DNA of 64,000 nucleotides from Hydrangea macrophylla. Taxonomy: Eukaryota; Streptophyta; Magnoliopsida; Cornales; Hydrangeaceae. The notes beneath the pieces are model-generated. The model ran no database searches and was not told the DNA's origin. It worked only from the letters and a program-made list of their open reading frames with translations. The position numbers and the translations under genes were made by a program. The DNA lies in NCBI GenBank assembly GCA_033977485.1, contig CM066983.1:63970010-64034009 (forward strand), in the 5' to 3' direction. Positions 1 through 11,020 of this stretch are shown here, piece by piece (position 1 is the stretch's first letter; each line of letters begins with the position of its first letter).

Positions 1-389
1 ATATATTGCTTTGAAAACTCCTCTATAAACCCATTCCAGGTAGTTGGTGCGCCCTGCCTTAATACTGAAGTCCACCAGTTTTGTGCTTCTTCTTTTAAAG
101 TGTCTGAGGCAAACAAGACCTTCTGTTCCTCTGTACATGGCAAAGCACAAAAAATTCTCTTCATATCGGTCAACCAATGATCAGCCTTCATTGAATCAGA
201 TTCTCCTTTGAACTGCCCTGGCTTTTGCTTATAGAACATGGCAATAGTTGTTGATTCTGTTCTTTGTTCTGGGTTTGATGAGCTCGGTCCCTCCTCGGTA
301 ACTCGAGTTTCGGCCACTTTTACCAAATTTTCCATAACTATTTCAATTATGTCCATACGGGCCGAAGATGGGTTCTCACCTCCAGACAT
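1..389 (-). CDS. gag: gag (capsid) protein of the Ty3-type element, N-terminal part
   Basis: The minus-strand reading frame starts at an ATG at 387-389 (MSGGEN) and stays open for 129 codons to the window edge. It contains the retrotransposon gag core signature: a GQFKG-like segment, then DHWLTDMKRIF, and an ALPC...LKEEAQNWW segment that matches the typical capsid pattern of plant Ty3 elements. Gag forms the virus-like particle that packages element RNA. The start was chosen as the first ATG after the PBS and leader that leads into the conserved region. No stop or frameshift is visible, unlike the gag genes in the rest of the window, so this copy may be younger. Pol would lie to the left, unseen. 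Confidence 0.8.
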   Translation of the reverse strand, partial: MSGGENPSSARMDIIEIVMENLVKVAETRVTEEGPSSSNPEQRTESTTIAMFYKQKPGQFKGESDSMKADHWLTDMKRIFCALPCTEEQKVLFASDTLKEEAQNWWTSVLRQGAPTTWNGFIEEFSKQY

Positions 390-567
390 CCTTGCCTGGC
401 ACCCACAACAAAGTATATAAATACATGTTACTTTTAAATAAATTACAATGCATGCTAAATAACATTTTAAAAGCATGCTAAATAAACGTGTATGCATGAT
501 CGTACTACTACGTGTCATTGTGTACACACTCACGCGTCGTCACTCGTACCCAAGGCTCTAGCCTATT

Positions 568-579
568 GCTCTGATACCA
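568..579 (-). other. Primer-binding site (initiator tRNA-Met type)
   Basis: The minus strand reads TGGTATCAGAGC, the classic plant PBS complementary to the 3' end of initiator tRNA-Met. It lies 5 bp inside the LTR edge (TGTCACACC begins at 585). This fixes the LTR at 585-2469 as the 5' LTR and the element orientation as minus. Confidence 0.9.
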
Positions 580-584
580 AAAAT

Positions 585-2469
585 TGTCACACCCCAACCC
601 GTCCCGCGGGCTAGGACACGTGTAACAAGCCAACAAACCAAACAATCATTTGTTTTTAACGTTCCAAAAAGAACATTATAAACTGAAATACCAGGGGTAA
701 AATAGCTTTTTATCAAACGAAATAATAAAGAGAAATAAAATAAAATCTTTTTTTTTTTAAATTATCGAATGGTACTTGGACAGAGTTCCCCCTATTATAG
801 TACCATTTCCCCCTGTTAAACAAGAATTGAAATACCAAAATATCACCAAAACACTTGCTAAAAGACTTTTAAAACTTCAATCCACAATATATATTACAAT
901 AATTTAATATGAAACCAAAATATAAACTTATTTTCAAAAACCCAAACACTAGAAATATAAATACCCATCTAAATCCATTTACATATAAACATATTAAACA
1001 TTAACCATTTATCTCAAGCTATCCCAGAATCCCCACAGTTCAACGCTTCTCACTGTGATGCTCGTCCGTACCTGCGTGGTCATTAGCCACAAAAATTGAT
1101 TAAGCTTTCGCTTAGTGAGTACGTGGTACTAATCATGCAATTGGAGTATTTAATGTATCATAACCACCAATTGAACATCACAACAATAAATGGTCGCAGG
1201 CATGTCAAGTAATCAATCACCATCGTTCTGGACCCCTGATTCCGGGCCATTCTCACTTTCGTCGCTTTTAAAGCGATATCACTCACTCTCATGTGACCGT
1301 AGTCAATTCGTTGTGGTCGTCACCACCGTCCCCTTTTCTCTGAGGACTTCATCATCATCCCCCTTTTTCTCTGAGGAATGGGCGTCCCTTATATACGGGC
1401 TAAATAATGGTGATTATCAATTGACACCCTTTGACCCAAATAAGCACATAAGCAACTCAACATGTCAACATGACAATTTTAACATTTTAGACATGTTAAA
1501 TAATAAATTATCACATGCTTTTCTACTTAATCATAAATTAAGCATTCTAAGCATTTAATAATAATTATAAGACATTAAACATCCAATTTTGGGATTAGGA
1601 CACTCACCTCACGAATAAGTCCCAAGTAAGCCTAGAAATCTCAACCTCCTTCGCAAAACTAGCTCTAGGTATTCCCAATGATATTCCTACATATATATAT
1701 CACATATATGTATCACCCCTTAAAATGGGTCGCGGAATAATATTACCAAAATTGAAAAAGAAAGATATAGAAATAATCATCTGACCTTCACGAGTCCGAA
1801 TATGGCTTCGGTTCGCGAAATAGAGGTCACACGGCAAAGCTACAGTGATAAAATGGCGCGAAACCCTATTTTTTTTTTCTTTCTTTCTCGTTGAGTCCAA
1901 CTCTCTGAACTCTTGTTTAGACTCTTTATTTTTATTTTTTTTACCCACTAGCCGACTAACATATCCTTATACTAAAGGATATTGTCAAAATTTTATCCTA
2001 TTTCCATTTACACCCCCATAAGTTTCTAAATTCTATTATGAAACCCCCTAAACTTTATATTAACTACCAAATGTCTAAGTAGGTATGTGTTTATGTCACG
2101 TATGGGTCCCAAAAGTGGTCCCAAATATTTTATGAAGTTGCTATTTAGCCTACTAATTATGAACCATATTCCAATTCGCCCTCACACGGGTACCCAAATT
2201 GGTACCATAAAAGGTCATAACTAGCAATAAAATATTAAAAGCAATTAAACAAATATTCATTTAATCACATATATGCAACTAAATGCAATTTATCTAACCT
2301 GGACCTCCCGTGGGTCCCATTTCACATCTGTCCAACTGTGCCCTTATCAAAGCACTTATCACATCGGGGTAATTGGAACTTACCCCAAATATCACATGCA
2401 ATTAATTATACTAATTAATGCATGAAAAAAAATAAATATTACTTCCATTTTCTGGGTACGGGTATTACA
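585..2469 (-). repeat. 5' LTR of the left Ty3-type element
   Basis: On the minus strand the LTR runs from TGTAATACCCG (ending at 2469) to GGTTGGGGTGTGACA (585), giving TG...CA ends and about 1885 bp. It is homologous over its length to the solo LTR at 57659-59650, which is on the plus strand. Matching landmarks are the TAATACCCGTACCCAG start, the GTGATAAGTGCTTTGATAAG block, the CACTAAGCGAAAGCTTAATC-like block near the middle, and the end. ORFs on its plus strand (for example 1190-1558) recur in the solo LTR only because the two sequences are copies of each other. Confidence 0.9.
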
Positions 2470-4850
2470 AAACCCTTCAATAAATCTTCTGTAATAGCCT
2501 ACGAGTCCAAGGAAACTTCGAACTTTTGTAGGATTGCTCGGCCTAACCCAGTTCGACACAGCATCTATCTTGGATGAATCCATAGAAATTCCTTGAGATG
2601 ACACCTTGTGTCCCAAAAATTTCTCTTCTTGCAACCAGAACTCACACTTACTGAACTTGGCATACAAGTGGTGATCCTTAAGCGTCTGCAATGCAATCCG
2701 TAGATATTGCTCGTGTTCTTTTACGGATTTAGAATAGATCAAAATATCATCAATGAAGACGATGACAAACTGATCCAAATAAGGCTTGAACACTCTATTC
2801 ATCAGATTCATGAACACTGCCGGAGCATTCGTCATTCCAAACGGCATCACCAAGAATTCATAATGACCATATCGGGTTCTGAAAGCAGTCTTTGGTATAT
2901 CTTCTTTCCGTACCCTCAACTGATGGTATCCCGACCGTAAGTCTATCTTGGAGAATGTTGTAGCTCCTTGTAGTTGATCAAATAAGTCGTCGATCCGGGG
3001 TAAGGGATACTTGTTCTTGATAGCCACGCAATTCAATTCTCTGTAGTTGATACACAGCCTGAGTGTCCCATCCTTCTTCTTCACAAATAACACCGGTGCT
3101 CTCCAAGGCGATGTACTTGGATGTACAAAACCTAGATTCTCGAGCTCTTGAACTTGTTCCTTCAACTCTGATAGTTCGGTGGGGGCCATTCTATAGGTAA
3201 CCTTGGTGATCAGTACAGTACCCGGTATAAGCTCAATACAAAACTCTATACTTCTCTCGGGCGGCAGACTAGAAACGTCTTGAAATACTTCTTCGAAGTT
3301 CTTGACTACAGGTATAGACAACACTGTCGCTTCTGTACTGACGACTTCGATGTTTGCTAAGCATCTTGTGAGGAACATATCTCCCAAAGGGTTACATTGA
3401 AAATCAAAGGGTTGATTCTCATTGTCGGGGAATGTAATTCTCTTTCTCGCACAATCCAACTTCGCTTGATTCTGAGGGAGCCAGTCCATGCCTAGGATTA
3501 TGTCAAACTCGTTCATCTATAGGACAATCAGCCTTGCAGGGATTTCACGATCTCCTAACCGTAAGGGACAATCCTTGCACACATGTCCTAACTTGACTGC
3601 GGCTCCTAATGGTGAAGTAGCTCTCAAAGCTTTCTCTAAACGATGAGGTAAGATACCCGATCTCTTAATCGTATTAACAGATATGAATGAAAGAGTAGCA
3701 CCCGTATCAAATAAAACTTTAACATGGGAGTTAAACAAAGTCAAGGTACCTTCTACCGCTTGATGATCAGGTTGAGCTTCTTCATAACCTCCTTCTTCAT
3801 ACACAGTCCCATCATATCCAGCGGCATTAGGAATAATAGCATTCACGCAAGTCTGACCTTGCTGACCATAAGTCACTTGCTTAGGGGCAGTACAGAACTT
3901 GTTGATGTGACCTGGTTCACCATAGTTGTAGCAGACTATGCCTTGCTGAGCAGCACGCCTTGGTGCCTTGCAATCTCGAGCCAGATGACCGGGGTTGCCA
4001 CAGTTGAAACATTTCTCAATGCTACTTCCTTCACCAACTTGAGGTTGAGTAGGATAGGTGATAGCTGGGGTCTTTTTGCTTTTGTCAAAATTCCTCTTCT
4101 GCCCTTGGGTACGATTCATTGGTGGTCTATTCCCAAAGTTACCCCTTTGAGGCGATCGGAATTCAAATTGATTTCGGTTCACTCGAGCGTCCTCTTCTAG
4201 ATCAGTAGCCAAGCCAACCAATCCCTCAAACGACTTATCTAGGTGGCCGAGAGTCAGGCGGCGAATTTGCGGTGTCAGCCCTTGGTTATACTTACGGATC
4301 CTCTTTTCCTCAGTATCAACTATATGAGGGGCAAGCCGGGACAGTTTCTCGAACTGAGTGGTGTACTCTTGCACCGACTTGGTTTCTTGTGTTAGATCCA
4401 TGAACTCCTTCTCTCTTCTGTGCCTCTCCGTAGCCGGGAAATACTTCTCCAGAAATCTCCCCTTGAACACAGTCCACGTCATTCCCGTCGCAGCTCCATT
4501 CCCGATAGTAGCTATAATCGAATCCCATCAATCTGCGGCGGCATCGGTCAATTGGAAAGTAGCTAACCTACTTTTGTCCATCTCATTGCACTAGACAGCC
4601 TCGAAAATGCGGTCCATCTGTCTTAACCACTGTTCCGCTTTCCATGGTTCCGCGGTACTCGCAAACTGCTCGGGCCTTAGCATACAGAATCTCTCCAGCA
4701 GCTTATCTCCAGTTTGTCGGTCTCGTCGGTTTTCATTCTGATTACTAACCCTTTGAGACGTCTGACAAAAGCTTCAAAAATTCCGGTGGGATCGGCAGCC
4801 TCAGGTGCTCCCTCAATCAAATTCCTGTTCCTCCTTGGTCTTCCAGCCAT
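2470..4850 (-). pseudogene. gag-pol: gag-pol polyprotein pseudogene (gag, zinc knuckles, protease, partial RT)
   Basis: Gag starts at the ATG at 4850 (MAGRPRRNRN). The frame breaks at least once before 4482, and in-frame stops lie near 4590 and 4530. From 4482 a long frame holds the gag core (TWTVFKGRFLEKYF), one good zinc knuckle (CFNCGNPGHLARDC), a second that has lost a cysteine (CYNYGEPGHINKFC) and the protease motif LFDTGATLSF. A single in-frame TAG at 3517-3519 separates this from RT, which continues in the same frame from 3516: GMDWL, a YHQLRV block, MPFGMTNAP and the catalytic FIDDILIYS. The RT ends abruptly after YRRFIEGF where the neighbouring LTR begins. Gag-pol copies element RNA in cytoplasmic particles. 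This copy is not functional. Confidence 0.9.
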
Positions 4851-5212
4851 TCTATGCAAAATAGTGATAGTAGAATGAGAAAAATGCATGCAACAAAAAT
4901 ATTAAAGCAGTTTAAATGACAACAACATCAAAAGAGTATTTCTATATATAACTTCTCGATCAAGTTGATACAAAAAGCATGTATAATCAGTCAATGCCTA
5001 CCCTAGCTATATGGGTTAGGACGCATATGTCCATGCAAGAGTTAATGTTACAAAAATGGGGTCATTGCCCTATACTCGAATGCATGTAAATACAGTTGCA
5101 AAAAGAGATAGAGCTACTAGTCAAAATAGTCAATATATACAAGGTGATATCTAAGAAATCAGTCGTCTCTGTAAGCGACTATTAGAAGATCTAGCGAATC
5201 GACGGGGCGAAA

Positions 5213-5724
5213 TCACTGAACAAGGAACGGGCCCACCAAATCAAAATCAGAGCTCTGAGAGGTTGACGAGGAAGCAGGCGCTGGGGCATTTGCCTCAATT
5301 ACCACCTCCTCAGGCAGAACTAGCTCAAGTGCTAGCTCCTCCTCGAGCTCAGCTGCGAGGTCATCTAGACCTATGCCATCCTCTCCTATAACATCCCTGG
5401 CAATAGGGATAACCATGACGTCGTCGTCACCATCATCCTCAACAGGCGGGGGCATCTCCAACTGTGCTAGATGAGTGTGCACAACCTGGATCTCAAAGGG
5501 GAAATAGAGAGCATCACTATCAACTAGTCTCGTATCTCAACTAGCACTAAGCGTTGAGCCTCTGCGAAATAGCGTATCTCAAGGCGAATACGCGTCAAAT
5601 CAATTATCCCCACCACGTGAACCTGGTGCCACAGATCTAATACTACAATCGTTATGGCCAGCTGCTCAATGGCGGTATGATATAAATCGAGAAAAGCTGG
5701 GACTACTGCCCCGGGAGTCACCAA
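5213..5724 (-). other. Extra ORF remnant in the retroelement leader, upstream of gag
   Basis: Two minus-strand open frames lie between the PBS and gag. The first (5724-5524) starts with a GTG-read valine inside a longer open stretch and contains FLDLYHTAIEQLA. The second (5482-5213) has an acidic patch (VEDDGDDDVM, then LAAELEEELALELVLPEE) and a serine-rich tail. They are in different frames, and open sequence continues upstream of the second one, so a single frameshift near 5520 could have split one protein of roughly 180 residues. I do not recognise a domain. Ogre-type elements are known to carry an unassigned ORF upstream of gag. Whether this is comparable is unknown, and chance ORFs remain possible. 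Confidence 0.4.
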
Positions 5725-5944
5725 ATGTCCTCCAAACCCATCTAGTCGTAGAGTGGCTGAGCTGGGTCCATACCTGATAAAAAGGTACTAACTTAAATCA
5801 GGAAAGAGATAATCTTAGGCGTTTCGGTTCTGAGTCTATCCTCCCTGTCGTATCATCGGGTGTGTGAAGCTTAAGCTAACAGATCGTGAAATCGGGTCTA
5901 AACTGGTAAACCCTAACCTGGCTAAACTATTCTGAGATAACCTA

Positions 5945-5956
5945 GCTCTGATACCA
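5945..5956 (-). other. Primer-binding site (initiator tRNA-Met type)
   Basis: The minus strand reads TGGTATCAGAGC, 8 bp from the LTR edge at 5965. It marks 5965-8799 as the 5' LTR. Confidence 0.85.
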
Positions 5957-6607
5957 CTAAATCCTGTCATGCCCCAATGTAGCATAAATATGGAAAGCGT
6001 TTAATTTCCTTTATGGACCCGTAGGTCTCGACAGTTTGAAGGATCGATTCTGTCCCAAACGTCGAACAACAAAAATCAGAGCAGAGCAATCAAGGCTTAC
6101 AATATTTTTCTAACTTAATAATTATTACAGCACGGGGTCTCTAAAGGCACAAACCGCCTTAAATCAAAACAATAACTATCGTCTATTACAGTCATCCTTA
6201 TTACAAAACAGTTTATAACTTAAAACATATAAAAGTAAATTCTCTTTCCTGCAGTGACTCTCAGTTTACGTAGTCGTAGGGTCCAACAATATCATAACCT
6301 GAAAAGCCTAGACACGAATGTCCATGACACATCAACGTCGTCACCTTCAAGAAGCTGGTGAGTATTAAAAACATAACTTTGAATGTAACACATACTCATT
6401 TACCATTTTCCAATTCCCATTTAATTCAACAAGTTTATATTAAAGTAAAGAGTTCATTTTAGAAAATAACCACAATATCATTTGAAAGATATAATATATA
6501 TGTGACCGTGTATGAAAACAATGCACCATCTCATCTTACCGACTCTTTTCTCTCGACAAACACAACAACCCACTATCTCACACTAGTATCCTTGTAATAC
6601 GCCAATA

Positions 6608-6955
6608 GCCACACTTTGGCACAGGGGTGCCAGGGAATGTCCAAGTTTGCCTCACACTTTGGTCATACTAGGGAGTGTCTAATGCCTCACACTTTAGTAC
6701 CTAATCCGCCTCACAAATACCGGAGGTAACCTCACGCAGTATCCAGACTCGGGTACCAGGGAGTGTCCGTAGACCATACTTTAGCACTACCTTGGGTGCC
6801 AGAAAATGTCCAAGTTCGGCGTCACACACTTTAACGCTACCATGGGCGTCAGGGAGTGTCCAGTTTTGCCACCGTCGCATTACAAAGATACTCTCACCGC
6901 AATCTCAACACGCCATACTTTGGTACACAATTACCAGGGAGTGTCCACAACACAA
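6608..6955. repeat. Degenerate tandem repeat inside the 2.8 kb LTR
   Basis: A unit of roughly 40-60 bp recurs five to six times. It is recognised by CACACTTTGG-like words alternating with CCAGGGAGTGTCC or close variants (for example near 6645, 6765, 6810, 6855 and 6940). The copies are irregular, as in an old minisatellite within an LTR. Confidence 0.75.
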
Positions 6956-7234
6956 TCTCAACCACACACTCTTTTCCACTCTGACTACCACACACCATGC
7001 ATGTACAACTGACTCCACATGTATGTCATGAAACCTTAAACAAAAGGAAAATGCTGAATTATAGGAACAACGTACGTGCGGGGATTGTTAAGCCGTAATA
7101 CATCATTTCAATCATCCAAACATAACCAAATAGGTTTCTGTTTTAGTAAATTTCCCAAACAGAGCTTTAAAAGTCCTTGAAACATCACCCAAACAGTTCT
7201 TTAACATAAAACAAGCAAAAACCAGAAATTGTAA

Positions 7235-7480
7235 AAAGTCGCGCACGTGGGTCGCTCGCGCGAGGGGTCGCTCGTGTGACATGCCCAATTTTTGTTTTCT
7301 TTTTTTTAAAAAACTTTTCTATCTGTCAGATTCACACAGCTTGCGCGCGCGGTCCGCTCGCACGACCTGCCTATTTTTCAATTTTCTTTTACAAAACTTT
7401 TCTGTTTGCCTGGGAACACAAACCTAGCCCGCGCGAGTCGCTCACGCAGTCCGCTCGCAAGATCGCGCGCGCGGGTCCAG
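7235..7480. repeat. Cluster of CG-rich palindromic words in the LTR
   Basis: Repeated GTCGCTCGCGCGA, GCGCGCGCGG, GTCCGCTCGCA and similar words, mostly self-complementary and CpG-dense, stand out from AT-rich surroundings. They recur three to four times across the interval, separated by AT-rich TTTTCTTTT...AAACTTTTCT stretches. The arrangement parallels the AATCGATT and CGACCGGTCG clusters further right. Confidence 0.65.
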
Positions 7481-9098
7481 GCAGTGTCTTCGTCTTCCTC
7501 GCTAAACTTCCCCTATTTCAGTTTTAAGGGGGTCTTTTGACCCATTTTGTAATCCAGATTAAAACATGGCATGTAATATATGGATTTCTTTGTTTTTCGA
7601 CGAGGATTATGAATCTACGATCAATTTAACATGAATCCAAACATAGATCGCTAATTTTACGAAAAACTAAAAGATGTCAAATTTTGATTTCTTATATACT
7701 TTTTCTTATGAACAAATTAAGCTCTAAAGCTTTAAACATAGCATCCATGATGTATAATCTATCATTTTTATCTCTAAAAACTTATTTTGGTTAGGATTGA
7801 AAAACTTCATGTTTTCAAGCTTTGAATACCAACGTAAGAGCATCCATGGTGATTACAAATTATCAATACACAGTAGCAAATAAGGAGTGAATTACATTCT
7901 GAGTGAGTTAGAAATACTCACTGTGCTATGAGTTTGGAGAAATTGTTGAGAAAGATAGTAATACAAAAAATCAATTTGAAGCTTGGCTATGGAGAAGAGA
8001 AGCTTTCTCTGTCTAAGAATTCTGTATAAATGAACTCTCAAACCCTCTCTTTTCTTTCTGAAACTCTCTCTATATCAAGTTGAAGACCAAGTGCAGATTG
8101 TGTGGGTGTGGGTTGTATATAAAGAAACCAAACTCACACTACTTGGAGCCCAAGAACCATATCCAATACTCTACAATTGATTTTGTTTTCCATTTTATTA
8201 TATACCAAAATACATATGAACTGATATATACTTACGTATGTGTATATGATCAGTTTATAGGGGCCAAAAAAGGTGTATAGGGCTCAACTTGTATGTGTTT
8301 GGGAATTTAAGCTTATGGTCTTAAGTTAACACACTCACACAATGCATTGCCAAAACAAGGCCTAAGTCAATGATTAGTTTCCATAAATGGCAATAAAGCA
8401 TATATCAAATCTTGCTTTACATCACTTCCAAAATCTGTGGAAGTTCAACGCGCTGCGGACAGTTTTGAACATAAACTGATATTTTCGCGGCGCGGTGTTC
8501 ACCACAAAAATACAGAAAATTCATTTCATCAGAAATAGTTTTCCGATCTTATAAAAATACAGTTTGAGTCAAAAGTAAATGTTTTCACCGTTTTGAAATA
8601 CAGACTCAAAATCCAACACAGGTATTGCTAAATTTACAGAAATTGCAGTTTGACCGCAATAATAATTTTAAATATGAAGTAGCACCAATAATAAGGTTTA
8701 ACACATGAGTATAGAAATTGAATAAAAGATGGCAATCCCAATTAAATTTTAAATGCGACAAATGCCATTACAATTTATATGAAAATGCAGGTTGTTACAC
8801 TATCACATGCTCTGTATTCAATAGTTCTACTCTTTAACAGATTATTAACATGCAGTCGTGTTCTGTCTACTATTCAGTTCAACAATAGAAACATATGGCA
8901 TTTACCACCAATAAACAGTTCATCTCATAATATTAATTTAAACATTCTATAAGTCTAATATAACGTCATATTGATAAATCGTATATCACGATATCAAGTA
9001 TAGTACAACTACATCATCATTCGTACAAACATTACAACTCAGGTATATCACAACTAGCTCATAGAATATAACAACATATAAATCCATTCTATCCTTAT

Positions 9099-9246
9099 CC
9101 AATCGATTGGAAAACAAGGCAATCGAATGGAAACAATGCCAATCGATTGGCCAAAATGGCAATCGATTGGGATAGCAATCGATTGGAAACTATATCAATC
9201 GATTGGGAAACTATCCAATCGATTGGATCCAATGGCAATCGATTGG
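9099..9246. repeat. Array of CCAATCGATTGG palindromes, first cluster
   Basis: The word AATCGATTGG occurs seven times exactly, plus one AATCGAATGG variant, within 148 bp at irregular spacing of about 15-25 bp. The full 12-mer is self-complementary. Confidence 0.9.
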
Positions 9247-9720
9247 ACTCTGTCTTCTTCCTTAAAAACTGATAGTTTTATATAAAAACGTTGGGAGTTC
9301 TTTCCTCTTTCATGAACGTTATTAAGCATACAAACACCTCAAAAATAACCCTTTGAGTGAGTTAATGAAACTCACATTATCCCGGCGTTTCGATGACGGT
9401 GTCCCGAGCTCTGCGATAGCTATGGTGGTCTCCTTTCCTTCTTTCTTCTCTATCTCTCTCTGTCTGACTCTACTCTCTCTCTCTCTGTGGTCTCGTCTCC
9501 TTCTTCATCTTCTTATTTCCCTCTAACCCGAGAGTGTGGTGTGTGTATATATATACAATATATATATGTGTGTGTATATATAAGAGTATATATATCTCTC
9601 ACTCTCTCCCAAACACACACACAATAAAACATACATAAGTATAAGGGGAGGGGTATATATAGGGAGAGGGAAACAATCATAACCACACAAATTAAATGAG
9701 GTGGCCAAGTCCAGCTACTC

Positions 9721-9854
9721 CCAATCGATTGGTACTAGGTGCCAATCGATTAGTATATGCCACGTCATGGATTCAGGTCTGCAGCAAGGCAATCAATTGG
9801 TACAAATCCAATCGATTGGGAAGGCAATCGATTAGATTAAGGGCAATCGATTAG
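9721..9854. repeat. Array of CCAATCGATTGG palindromes, second cluster
   Basis: Six copies of AATCGATTGG, AATCGATTAG or AATCAATTGG occur within 134 bp. They flank the LTR start region on the side opposite the first cluster and are separated from it by the CT/TA-rich stretch. Confidence 0.85.
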
Positions 9855-10581
9855 GCTCTCAAACTCAAAGACTAAGAAAGGTACTAGGGATACATATACA
9901 CCTGAAAATATAGGGTATTACATTACTAAGCCATTTTGTGGAGCCGATATAGGCATTAAGGTCGCATTATTGAAAAGAAGAATCGTGGGTCTTACTCTTT
10001 CGTGTGGACTTATTGGCGAGGAGTCGCAGATTGAGAATACGGGACGTATACATGAGGCTCCGGAGACTAGTATAAAATGAATAGATGTGGATGCGAGCAT
10101 GTTTATCATTCATGTATATTTGTTATTTTATTCACTAAGCGTTAGCTTAAACAAATCGAATATGTATGGTTATTCAAATAACTATTTCAGGTGTTAATGC
10201 CGGTGAGGAATCGAGGAAATGATCGCGAGATGTTGGGAGTTCACTTAAAAGGCGACATATAGATGTTTATCTCGTAGTTTTGTAATCGAATAATCTATTT
10301 CATTGTTTTGTTAAGGAACTTGTAATAGGAATGGATAATAGTCTTGTATACGTTTTATTTGAATTCCAAGTTCTGTAAGGAATTACTACGTTTTGTATTG
10401 ATTTTGAAGCCACGGTTTGGATTAGTTAAGTTATTTGAATCTGAACCTAGAGTTCACGTTTTGAAGTATTTTACTTGTCGACTTCATATCTTGTTTTGAT
10501 GTTAAGATCGTTTGCGATCGCATGGGTCGCTTGACCTTAGACAATATCCTAGTGCAAGAAGGATTGATATCAGAGGGTCAT

Positions 10582-10687
10582 TCGACCGGTCGAAGGGGAT
10601 AGCTCGACCGGTCGATGTGCCCTCTGCTATGAAGAATTATTGTCGAGGGGTTATCCGACCGATCGAACGGGCAACTCGACCGGTCGA
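10582..10687. repeat. Cluster of TCGACCGGTCGA palindromes
   Basis: Four copies occur in 106 bp, three with the core CGACCGGTCG and one CGACCGATCG variant. Each is self-complementary and preceded by a TCAT, AGC, TATC or AAC context. The organisation matches the AATCGATT clusters, but with a different word. Confidence 0.85.
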
Positions 10688-10996
10688 AATGACCCCTACA
10701 TGAAAACTTTTTATACCCCTTTCCGCATCTTATTTAAATGTTTTGATTGGTTCTTAGGGCATCTTTAGGACTCCTTTGAATATAAATTCAATTGTTTCGA
10801 AATATAATTACGTTTTCAAATTTATACGGATTTTATCAACTTCGGGTGAATTGTTTCAAAAGTGCGATTACTCGCTGTTATTTTTAAAGTATTTTTTTTC
10901 GCTACTCCAACTTTGTAATGACTAGGAAGAGCCTCGATGGTGTGCCACAGGATCCGGTTCCGCTATTGTGGGATCGGGCTATGATAGTAATACTCT

Positions 10997-11020
10997 TATA
11001 TATATATATATATATATATA
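10997..11020. repeat. (TA)n microsatellite
   Basis: About 12 uninterrupted TA units. Confidence 0.95.

Larger units (their letters stand above)
1..2469 (-). mobile_element. Ty3/gypsy-type LTR retrotransposon, 5' part (runs off the left edge)
   Basis: Read on the minus strand, this is a 5' LTR (585-2469), a tRNA-Met-type primer-binding site (568-579), a leader and an open gag reading frame that leaves the window at position 1. The right end, reading TGTAATACCC on the minus strand, falls exactly inside the reverse-transcriptase ORF of the neighbouring element, so this copy inserted into that element. The 5 bp next to the junction are AAACC (2470-2474). The matching duplication should lie left of the window. 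The LTR family recurs as the solo LTR at 57659-59650. Confidence 0.85.
2470..8799 (-). mobile_element. Decayed Ty3/gypsy LTR retrotransposon (5' LTR to reverse transcriptase)
   Basis: In minus-strand order: 5' LTR (5965-8799), PBS (5945-5956), a leader with an extra ORF (5213-5724), then a broken gag-protease-RT polyprotein (4850-2470). The RT is cut at 2470 by insertion of the element to the left, so RNase H, integrase and the 3' LTR lie outside the window. The very long LTR (about 2.8 kb) and the gag with two zinc knuckles would suit the Tekay/Del-like chromovirus group, but the lineage is an inference because the integrase and any chromodomain are not visible. Confidence 0.85.
5965..8799 (-). 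repeat. 5' LTR of the decayed Ty3 element (about 2.8 kb)
   Basis: The minus strand reads from TGTAACAACC (ending at 8799) to GGGGCATGACA (5965), so it has TG...CA ends beside a PBS. It contains a degenerate tandem array (6608-6955) and a cluster of CG-rich palindromes (7235-7480). No second LTR is visible, because the 3' end lies left of the window, so the boundary at 8799 rests on the terminal motif alone. The 5 bp outside it are CTATC, the predicted target-site duplication. Confidence 0.75.
8800..9922 (-). repeat. Truncated LTR of a third Ty3-type element
   Basis: The right end on the minus strand reads TGTAATACCCTATA (ending at 9922), the same type of start as the LTRs at 585-2469 and 57659. 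The block near 9345-9375 (TTTGAGTGAGTTAATGAAACTCAC) resembles 7902-7923 in the preceding LTR. The left side is cut by the insertion ending at 8799, so the rest of this LTR should lie beyond the far end of that insertion. It contains two clusters of CCAATCGATTGG palindromes and a CT/TA-rich stretch (9450-9600). Confidence 0.6.

Noticed and set aside
1190..1558. 122-codon plus-strand ORF (MVAGMSSNQSPSFWTPD...)
   Set aside because: It lies antisense within an LTR. A similar frame in the solo LTR (58684-58878) exists only because both are copies of one LTR, and the two differ in length and open extent.
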